NCBI RefSeq assembly: GCF_001625305.1
Contig: NW_017804254.1
Span: 1,871,338 to 1,935,337, forward strand
Direction of reading: 5' to 3'
From: Branchiostoma belcheri
Lineage: Eukaryota; Chordata; Leptocardii; Amphioxiformes; Branchiostomatidae
DNA length: 64,000 nt
Positions 10,233 through 21,500 of the stretch are shown here, piece after piece. The notes under the pieces were generated by a model. That model did no database searches. It had not been told where the DNA came from and saw nothing but the letters and a program-made list of their open reading frames with translations. The position numbers and the translations under genes were made by a program. Position 1 is the first letter of the stretch, and each line of letters opens with the position of its first letter.

Positions 10233-12559
10233 ATACTAATAGTATTTGAAGGAATGACGAGCACAACTCGATTCTGAATGAATCATAGTGAAGTTTAATA
10301 GAACATACGGTACCGTCAATATTCAGTATTAGCTGCGCATTTATCATTGGAAGAAGGGCCATGAACAGGAAACAAACTCCGAACCTGTCAAGTGCAAGGA
10401 AATGACACAAACATATAATCATTCTGAACGTGGCTCATCAACTGTCATTCGTTCGTTCTTCCTTATATCTCTGTCACATTAGAAAGTACTATCCATTTTT
10501 ATTTAATCTAGATAGGAGTGGAGGTCATTAGCCTCGGGCGGCCACCGGGAGCGCGGTTTAGTCAGGCTAGTTAACGTTACCAAAGGTGCTTCAAAACTGA
10601 CACTATCTACCAGAACGTTTGGGCTACCAGCGCTGCTACTCACCCCATTCTTACTCACTGCTCTTCTTACAGATGTTGATATGACACTGGTAAGTTTTGT
10701 TGTCCTGATAAGCTGTGTTGTGTTGTGTTGTGTTGTGTTATGTTGTGTGTCCTGACGTGACGTTGCCGACCTGTGCCCTTTTCTTTGCGAAGCTCTTGCG
10801 TAGCTGTTTTGGGGCCGGAAAAACCTGTTGGACGACACGAGGGCACGAGGCCTAGGGCACTGACATGCGCGTGCGGTGTCAGACCACCACGGTACGTATA
10901 ATAACGTTATCACTTCTACAGATCTGTAAAATCTCCAACACCCCGGGCTTTTCCACTAGAGGCTGCGACCGATGAGCGAACAAACATTTCACAGGTCGCT
11001 CAACTAATTTCATGGTTAAAGAACGTGATTTTGAAGGTTTCTTTGTCTTGTTGTCTTTTACATCACATTTTACATCGTGGATCATATTTTAAGTTCCAAT
11101 TTTGCTCGCCCAGCGATCGCCGTCTATTGGATAAGGGGCGCAAATGGCGATAACGACAATTGATATTGATTAAATGTCAAGTTGAACGTTCTTGATGGGA
11201 AGCAGATACCATCTAGAACCCAATTCATGAAATACGACGTAAACAGGTAGTCAGCCGAAAGCAAAAAAAAAAACCGATTTTAGGACGTGTGACTTATTCA
11301 CGAAAACTAAGCAATGGAATAGTTACATTTGGTTATGTAGGTTATGTTTTTGGTATTGATTGGATGTGTGTATTTTTGTCACAAAAATTATACTGTACGT
11401 ATACGTACATGTCAAATCAAATCAAATTTTATTCAGTAAGGCTCTCGCGGGCGAATACCCGAATTACGTCCTTATTACATATGCATGGTATATAAAACAT
11501 TAAAAACAATGATTTATGACACTCTTCATTGTGCACATGAAACAACATAGGCGAACACAATATTAAGACATATACGAGACAATTACACAATTAAGATCTA
11601 TGCATAAGATGCAGTTATAACGAAGAATTTAGCTAAGTACGATATATATATATACATGTAACACTACTGTTGGATTGTCTTGTTATAAAGGCGAACAGCG
11701 CAATGAAGGAATGAGTTGCTAAGTCTCTTAGTCCGGGCTTTTAGGTAGACTGATTGTGCCAGAGTTTCTGAGTGACCGTCCCATGGCACCTGACCTAGTA
11801 GGCGGAACTAAGTCATGTAGAGGGTGATCCTTCTGAAGCATGCGTTGGAACAGGTGTACTGCCGCATCTTCCCTCCTCGACTTCAGTGTGGGCAGGTCAG
11901 GCACGCTACGCCTTCCTCCCAAGGAAATGTATCTATGGTGCGTATGATGGTATACAATCTCAAAGGACAAAAGGACACTACACATCTCTACAGACACTAC
12001 AACATGGTAATTTTGACTCCCATTTTATTTAATTTACAACCGTTATCAAAGTGACTTCTGTCATAAGACCACCATCTTTACATGTTTCAGAACATTGAGT
12101 TAATATGGTTAGCACCGGTACCATGGCATTTACATTCCATAACAATGAGCAATTTTGTACGTTTCTACGGACAAAATAAAGCAGACAACAGAACTGAAAG
12201 CCATCCGACATAGTGCACATTGACCCAAGGAACAAGTACAGGCAACATAAAGACATATTTTGTTTTACATATAGTGATATATATCATGTATAACATGCGA
12301 AATAGTCAGTCGTATCACAAGACGGGGGGAGGGTACAAGGAGATATATAATTTTGCTATGACAAGTGTTAAAAATGCATTCTTGAGAACGTGTAATACAT
12401 ATTGTTAACGGAACTCTAGGAAAGACGATTTTTCAAATTCATCATCTAGTTTTCAGCAAAACATATTAGAAAGAGACAGTTTTAACATATTACTCAATTC
12501 TGCTGAAGGTGAGCTAACCAAACATTCCACCCAAGTGTGCTGGTAATAAATCAATAGAT
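10233..12559. repeat. Duplicated segment, copy B (right of assembly gap)
   Basis: Second copy of 8405-10212, carrying an extra insertion of about 515 bases at 11413-11926. It also has a slightly longer (TTGTG)n run at about 10715-10740. It ends 38 bases beyond the stop codon of the mosaic gene whose stop lies at 12597, so it would form the 3' flank or 3' untranslated region of that gene. Confidence 0.85.
11413..11926 (-). mobile_element. 5'-truncated LINE insertion (CR1/jockey-like tail)
   Basis: This insertion is absent from the duplicate at about 9590. On the minus strand it encodes the C-terminal tail of a non-LTR retrotransposon: T-L-K-S-R-R-E-D, L-F-Q-R-M-L, D-H-P-L-H-D-L-V-P, then a stop near 11728. 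The 3' end, at the left in window coordinates, is a run of (TTTGA) units reading as 'tcaaatcaaatcaaat' on the plus strand. 'atgt' flanks both ends, a possible short target duplication. Confidence 0.8.
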
Positions 12560-12596
12560 ATCATTATAATAAACGAATCAGGACTTGCTTATTTTC

Positions 12597-15500
12597 TTAA
12601 TATATGAAGCATCGAATGAAGACTCTAAAGCCTCGCCAGGCCACGACGAGAATCCGAAACCTTACGGCTCTCTTCATGCTTCCGGGGTCGTACTCAAGTG
12701 CTGGCCTGTAAACAATGGACCAGTGGTCGTCTAACTCGATCACATCGTCCTGGCCACGTGTTAGTTCACAGTTAGGACCATTGTTGATACAGTTGAAGCT
12801 GTCGAGCAAGTTGTAGAAATCCTGCACCAGGGACGGCATTGCCTCGGCGGTGGTTTCAGGGTAGTTCGTAGGGAACCCCTCGACATCTTCGGTCAGGCTT
12901 CGACTAGGACCTATGGACGAGTTTCAATACTTGAACATTGTCGCTTTGTGAATGTAGTAGCAGGGTAGTTTATAAGAAAGCCTTCAGTTCTAATCTCCAA
13001 GGAGATAGGGAGGCGTATTGGATCTTCTCTTGCCAATGGATACTTCCTGGCCAATATTTGATACTGTCAATACTGATTTTGCCCCCCTAGGATCTGCTTG
13101 GAGATTACTTCATCAGTTCAACATTTTCGGTCAGGATTCGTAGAAGCACCAGTTGACCCGGAGACGTGGCCCCAGACATGAGAACATTCTGGCGGCTAGA
13201 AATCGCATGAATTGTATCTAGTAGAAAATGGACTGATATACTAGTATTCTAATCTATGCTGTTTTTAGTACCCTTATACTTTTTTTATATACTTATACTA
13301 GGTTTAAATTGTGATTGTTTTGTGTGTGGGCCACAACACCAGCCCCCGCTGCCTGTGGCCCACGAGTATTGTACTTGTTTGCAATTCTAATAAATCAAAT
13401 CAAATCAAATCAAACCTATGGAATGAGTTTCTTTACTTGAATCTTGTCGCTTAAGTGAATGTGATAGCAGAGTAGTAGAAAATCCAGTTACATCTAGATC
13501 TGCTAGCATGCTTTGACAGGGCAGAATACTGAAGTTTAGATTTCAAGACTTTAAGCTTATAGCTTATACATAGGATCAGACAAGTGCAAATACTTTCCTC
13601 CATCTTTGGACAAATACCTTACAACAGGACCCATTGAAGGAGTTAGCAAAAATAAGTAGGTACCTTGGCTATATGTTGGCTAGATTTGTGGTTAAATACT
13701 TCATTCTTTAAGAAAGCAATCCATGATTTTCAATGCGGTTTCATGATGAGTCTGTAAAATTTTCAAACCCTTCATCTATTCGAAACAATTCCACAGCTCC
13801 ATTTGTCTTGAACTGGTTACCGACTGATGTACTATTTACCACGCACCTAGGCAGTGAGTTCCAGTCTTGAACACACCTCACAGCTAAACACGTGGCTCCT
13901 GACTCCACGTGGCCTTTGCTAGGGGAACTTTAAATGTTTGAAGCTATGGCCTCTGATCTGCTGTCTACCAACGAGAAGTATATACATTTGTTGGGATCCC
14001 TTCTCTTCCAGTTATCATTTTTAAAACTTGAATTTTATAGAAAGATACTAACCTTCAAGGTCGTCATTCTCACCAAGACCTGCCAAGCTGTCGGCGGCGA
14101 AGGCGACCAGTCGCTCTTCTGCACCGCTGAGGGAGTCGTAGACTAAACTAGTCACATTTCCCACACGGCTCCAGTGAGGAGGAGACCGCCTGCGCCTGGC
14201 TCCATTGCCGAGCGGGCCTACACTTCCTTCGAAGGGAATTAAGCCTACGTACCAAGAGATACAAAAACTGTGACACCCTAACATGTCTTAAATGTCTTAA
14301 GTGCAAGTGTAAAGCTTCAAGTACTCTCTACCAGGCTGCAGATGTGGATGGAAAGAGTAGAAATTGGACGAATAGACAGACAAAATGCCAGGGGAGTTAC
14401 TCCTTTATAATTCTTTGTTAATAACTCTACTAGCTGGCATGTTATCTGTCTATTTGACCAATTTCCGCACTCTCCAGCCGCCTCTGGAGCCTGGAAGAGG
14501 CTAAAAGCGTATTTCTACACATATTTCAAGTTGAAACAATGAAACAGTCATTTGAAAACTGCAGAAACGGGCGGAAAATGCCTGAAATTATCACGTACCC
14601 AAGTCACGCAACTCCTCTAGGTCCGTTAGTACATTGCTCAGTCCAACTTCCTCAAGAGACGTTGGAAAAGACGTTGTCAGTTTCGTTACTTCAGGGAGTA
14701 AAACGTCATAGTTAACACACAAGCTTCGGGAGTACTCCTCGTCTGCTGACTGACCGTAGAGAGGACTCAGGAGACATTGCGCTGTACAAAGAGCAGGATA
14801 AGGAACGGTTGTGTAATACCCTTTTAGAATCTGATTCCAATGGCGAGAAAATCTGTCATGGAAGATATTGTTGTAAAAAATTGTTGAATTTGCCCCTTTT
14901 ACATACTAGTATAACTGATCATACCTGTTTCACAGTGATCTCCTTCATAGCCAGGATCACAACTACAGCTATAGGTGTTGACGCCGTCCACGCAAGTTCC
15001 ACCATTTTGACAGGTCACACCATCACAGTTGTCGGTGTCTGCATTGACATATCGGCATGTCAGTCAATATGCTTCCGAGAAGAAGCAACTTGATTTCTAA
15101 CAAATCCTATGCATTTCATAGTACGATCAGCAATGAATTTCCTCGTTACGACATGGTCCCGTTGTTCAATACACAGACAATGCAATGAAAAATCTTTCAT
15201 CCAGGTTACGTCATTCCTAATAGGAGTACTTACTTGTTTCACAGTGATCTCCTTCATAGCCAACATCACAATCACAGCCTATACCGTGTTGACGCCCGTT
15301 CCGACGCAAGTTCCACCATTTTTCACAGGTCACACCATCACAGTCGTCGGTGTCTGCATTGACATTTGGAATGAGAGTCAATATGCTTCTAAGAAATGGT
15401 AACTTAGATTCTAGCATGTCTCTTGTATACCAAGGTATCGTCAGCAATGACCTTGCTCAATTACGACGAATTCAATATCCTCTTTTTTTAAAGAACAGCG

Positions 15501-18500
15501 TAATAAACATCTGTCATACAAGTTTATCCATTCCTAATAGGAGTACCTACTTGTTTCACAGTGATCTCCTTCATAGCCAACATCACAATTACAGCTATAG
15601 GTGTTGACGCCGTCCACGCAAGTTCCACCATTTTGACAGGTCACACCAACACAGTCGTCGGTGTCTGCATTGACATTTGGAATGTCAGTCAATATGCTTC
15701 CAAGAAAAAGCAGCTTGAATTCTAGCATTCTCTTGTATAACGAATTATGGTCAGCAATGACTTTCCTCAATTCAATATCATCTTATTTAAGGACAACGCA
15801 ATTAAAATCTTTCATACAGGTTACTTTAATCTGAACAAGATTGTACCTACTTGTTTCACAGTGATCTCCTTCATAGCCAAGATCACAATTACAGCTATAG
15901 GTGTTGATGCCGTCCACGCAAGTTCCACCATTTTGACAGATCACTCGAGAACAGTCGTCGCGTCCTGCTGGCATTTTTTACACAATATTTTTCAATAATT
16001 TCATGTCGTAATTAGGTCATAGACCCCCGACGTTTTTTTACCCTGCGGTGGCATAGTTACTCTTCCGCATTCATTGCGTTTCGCTGCGATGTAATCAACA
16101 CTTGTCCCGTTTACATTTTTATACAATATTATTTTTCAATAATTAGATTGTAATAATCAGGTCTTGACTTCTTTTACATGATACTTCAAAACGATCAAAG
16201 AATTTTCAATTATGATTCCATTTTGAAAACGTCTAGCTGCACACATTAATAGCAGAAAACAACATATATATGTCCTAAAAAGGAATTGAATGGATTTGTA
16301 ACAATGTGTGCAAGGCAAAAGCAGTGTTGTTTTGATGTCAGTGACCCCGCTCATTGAATAATGTGAAAGTGTGTTGATGCTTTTTGAACTACTTGGCCTT
16401 GTCCGAGTCTGACAAAAGTTAACAGTAACTACTAATATATCAAGTAATTACTTGAGCTGACGAGGGAAACCCTACTGTACTTTATACTAGTAACGTAGTT
16501 ACAAACTTGGAAAAATAGGTATCATTGGAAATATTTCACAATAAACATTTTTGGCCTGACTGTGCATTGTCTAATGTACAAATAAGAAAGCAATTTTTGC
16601 ATGATACTTCAAAACAATCAAAGTAGCATTATTATGAAAAGAAGAAAGCATTATAATGGAAAGAAGTAACGTTAAATTTGCAAGGAATTATAAATAACTT
16701 ACCTATCGGACAGGGGCCTAGGTTGCAAGATACGGTCCTGTGTTCAATCAGTCCTGTCGTCCCGTCCTCAAGCGTACATTCCGCTCCTCCGTGGGCTGGG
16801 GACGGATTGTTGCAGTAGCGGACTTCGGTCTTCTCACCATCACCGCAGGTCACACTGCAGGAACCATAATCCTCCCATTCGGACCAGCCTCTATCTACTC
16901 GTCATGCAATGGAGAAAAACAACATAAATGTGTCCTTGAAAAATGGATTTGAATGTCATTTTAACAATGTGTACAAGGCAAAACCAGTGTTGTTTTCATA
17001 GCAGTGACACCACTCATTGATTAATAAGCTTGCGATGTACATATATATATGTGTACATAGACAAAGACAAATTGGAAAGGGTACAGAATCAAGCTGCAAG
17101 ATTCTGTATGAACAACTATGTAAGAGGTGCTAGTGTCACGGAAATGAAAAGAAACCTACAGTGGACCTCACTGGAAGACAGAAGAAAGATGTCTAGACTA
17201 TGCATGATGTACAAAATTACTAATAAACTGGTGGATGTCCCAACTACTAAGTACCTAATACCAGCCCAGAAGAGAACAAGAAATAGCCACGCATTCAAGT
17301 ACCAGAGTTATCAACCAAGGATTGAGGTGTTCAAGAATTCATTCTTTCCTAGAACTATCGCAGAGTGGAACTCACTGTCACCAAGTACAGTAGGGGCATT
17401 GTCAATAGATAGCTTTTTTATTTATTTATTCAGAATTGTAACAACACAATACAAAGTGTGTACAAGGCAGCAAGTAAGCTGATGGCGCACACACCTAACA
17501 CTCACCTAGACATGTGACAAGGGTACAACAATAGATAGTTAAAAACATGAATAGTAGATGAATAACATAAACATACAAATCAAACCAATTTTAAGAATCA
17601 ATTTTGGTACTCAAAATAGCATTTTCATATAAATCAAACCAATTTACAAGATAATGTTTGGTGTGGCTCAGCTGGAAGAAGCGCAAAATCTTTTTGATTG
17701 GGCAATGAAGGTGTGGAGTGCATCTGTGAGTTTTGTGTTAGTGTCATAGTTGTGAGCTGGAGAACCCTGGAGCAGGACAGATGTGGTTAGGTGTTGTTGA
17801 GTAAGGTGTTCAACAGTGGAGGCAAGGGTGTTACGTGGCTCGGTGTGGAGGGGGCAATGTAACAAGTAGTGTGGTACTGTTTCAGAGGGGGCCCCACAGG
17901 CACACGTCTTGTCTTTAAGGCTCATTTTGTGCAGGGTGCAGTTTAATTGACTCCAACCCATGCGCAACCGTGCAGCATAGATGTTGAACTGCCTAGAGCC
18001 GAGACTACGGTGCAACTGATGGTGCCTTGGTGTGAAGAGGTGCTTTTTACACACCCGTTTGAATGCAGCAAGACTACTGACATCCTTTACTGTCTGGGGC
18101 AGCTGGTTCCATTGTGAACAGGTGAACGGAATGAAGCTGGTTTTGTAAGACTGTGTCCTGCATCGCGGTATGTGGAGGTGAGTATTGTTACGGAGTTGGA
18201 GCCTTGAAGTTGACTGGGCACCTCTTGTAGATGGAACGAGTGACTGTAGGTGAGGAGGAACAAGTCCGTTGGTAAGCCTGTACATGATTACCAGTGAGTT
18301 GTACTTTCGCCTGGTGGAAAGGGTGTCCCATTCAAGATAGCTTTAAACAATGTCTAGAGCTAGAAGTTCAAGGGTTAGGTGTAACAAGTCGATCGGTGTA
18401 ATATAGCCAGCTGCCGCCGCGCCGCGTGCCTGCGAAGCTGGTGTGTTACGCCGAAAGGCGGTTATACCGGCTATACAGATACAGATACAGATACAGATAT

Positions 18501-21500
18501 ATATATATGACTTGCCTATCGGACAGGGGCCTAGGTTGCAAGATACGGTCCTGTGTTCAATCAGTCCTGTCGTCCCGTCCTCAAGCGTACATTCCGCTCC
18601 TCCGTGGGCTGGGGACGGATTGTTGCAGTGGCGGACTTGGGTCTTCTCGCCATCACCGCAGGTCACACTGCAGAAACCATAATCCTCCCATTCGAACCAG
18701 ACTCCATCTACTCGTCCTGCAGCTTAAAATAGAAGAAACAAGAAAAGCTTTTTTTAAATCTAGCCGGCCTAAAGAAAGAAGGAACTAGATGAAGCCATCG
18801 CCAAGTCGTTAGAGCTCTTTTGAAAAGCTGGCATTTTGGCATTGATAAAAAGAAAATCTTAACAATGCCGACAGCGGGATTCAAACCGGCGAGTTTAGTT
18901 TGCCAACAACTGTGGCTTGCAAGACATAAATACAAAAGTGCAAAAATACAAAAGAGTAACAATCTAACTTACTGACATTCCTGAGTAAGAACAATTAGTT
19001 TTGAATGTTAAACAACGGCTGTTAAAAAGAAAATTTCAAAGAAATGCCGACACTGGAATTCGATCCCGCGTCGTTTGGGGTTCTTGATCGTTACTGTGCC
19101 GAATGAGCCACGGTGGTTGCAATAATTAGGCAAAGCTTCTGAAATGCCTTAAATGTATGAACAAAATACGGAACGTTCCGGCAGTAGGGCTGGGTAGTAA
19201 AAGATACATACACATATATTAAAGTATCATATTTATGTTGTTCCTTATTGCTCACGACCCTTGATTTCTTCATGGTACACCTCGAAGTGTGGCCGTGTCG
19301 CTAACTGGCACGGCCAAAACTGGTCCTGCAAGTAAACTGCACGTAACCTGTGTTACCTGATCTACATAATTTATGCAATTGTAAGAAAATGATTTTTTTT
19401 TTGTTGACCTTTATGTCCACAACCGCTACTCACCTACCAAATATCATGAAGATCCACCCACAGTTTCTCCAGCCATGCTGGTGACATGCATAAAGACCCA
19501 GACCACAACCACTCCACCATGGCAAAGCCAAAAATATAACCCTCTTGTCGAATGTCAGGAGGTACCTTCACACACCAGGTCTTCTCCCCTCCAGCGGCCG
19601 TTCACGCAGACTTTTCCCTCGTTACCGGACGCCCTGACATACCCGGCCGGGCAGGTGAAGACACATGTGTGGCCGGCTGGGTAGGTGCCTGCACCGCAAT
19701 CACTGGTGTAACCTTCGGGGTGGCTGGGCGCACCGACACACGGGTTGCCTGGACAAAAGCCAACGGCGCGTCTTCTCCAACACAACACAACACAACACAA
19801 CACAACACAACACAACACAACACAACACAACACGACACAACACAACACAACACAACACAACACAACACAACACAGCACAACAAAACAAAACAAAACAAAA
19901 CACAACACAACACGACACGACACGACACAACACAACACAACACAACACAACACAACACGACACAACACAACACAACACAACACAACACTGATTGATACTG
20001 AGCAAGCTTTCCGCACCTTATTTGCTAAACTAATGTAGCGGTCTAAAATATGCGTTATATCACACGTTCATACTATTCTATAGATCTGGAGTTATAAGAT
20101 GTATTTGAAAGTTGGTCACTCACAAAGACACTTCAGTCCGCGTCCTCCAGTCCACCATTTTGACCTGCCCTTGACCTTGCACACCCTCCTTGTGCCCCCT
20201 GTGTCCTTCACACATCCCAACCTGCAGGCATAGTTGCACACGGTTCCTTTACGGTACCACCCTTCTGCGTTTGGAGCCTGATTGCAACTTCTTGTCGTGT
20301 CTGGGAACGTCAAAGGCTTACACCTCTCTGCAAGGTAGACACATGAATACGTCACTCTGTAGTACAAGACATGAAACTGGAGGTCCCGTGTTTGGGGAGA
20401 GCCACACCCCACGCACGTTAAAGAACCCACCGCACTTATCGAAAAGAGTAGGGGACCTTCCCGGTGTGAGTGGTTCAAACGTTACAGTCTGGTCTCGGGG
20501 TTGACATCTTTGAAAAGGTGATAGTCACCTGTTATGTCAATCCTTCCACAAATGTGGTGAATCGTCATAAAAAACTAAAACATGGAAGATTCACAGAAAA
20601 TCAGACATGTGGTGATAAGTCAGCGAAGTCACCATCAACTGATACCCGCAAAAATAGTTTGTGTTCACATGTCGGTGGCATGCACCGTATTCAAATACAT
20701 GTATGAGCATCTTACAGACGTACTTCTAATTTTCCTTCCGCCCACAGGAACCACATAGAGCACAAGGGGGAGACAAAGCAGGAGGCAGATGATGACCCTA
20801 AAACGAAAGAAAATAACATTAAAACTACCGTTTAGATTAAAGGTGAAATATTGTCACTGAGATCGAATGTAACATATTGACATTTAGATCGAATGTAAAA
20901 TATTGACATTTAGATCGAATGTAAAATATTGACATTTAGAGTAAGGGGAAAGTAAGGGGATCCGCGTTGTACTGATATTGATATCTGGGGTCTGTTACCC
21001 TTATTGATCCTACAATACAGGAATTTCACATGCGCCATGTTGGATTACAGTGTATGTCTGTTGACATGCCAACATGCATATGCTGCTACTAATTAATTTA
21101 CCCGCCAACCCCTGGTCGCCGAGATTCACATAATTACAATGTATCATGACGTCAATGAAAATCGTCTATATTGTACACGTTCGTAGCTCTCATCTCATGC
21201 TACGGAGTCTGATAGAGTATATTAGTTTTCAACGTCTAAAAATTTTAAAACATCTCTCTTCTGTATGCAATACAGTTGTTTCCTATTAATTTACAATTAT
21301 CATGCAAACCTACAAGGGTAGAGGGCCTCTTCTATAGCTTGCGCAGACCAGTCGGACTGGATACTTTGGGCATTCAAACATAACAATGGGCTTGATACAG
21401 TACTACGTCAGAGTTTGTTTCCCGCAAGGCAAGAGTGAGGACCTTTCACATCGATTGGCTGCAAATTGTCCCGGCATTCTTTGCGGTAAACAAACTATAT

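Noticed and set aside
18846-19120. Two tRNA-like sequences
   Set aside because: Mutated boxes, poor stems and a shared A-rich flank indicate SINE fragments.
19552-20038. Long overlapping frames on both strands (over 100 codons)
   Set aside because: They are created by the (ACAAC)n microsatellite. Only the sushi-like exon 19748-19566 on the minus strand has splice signals and domain content.
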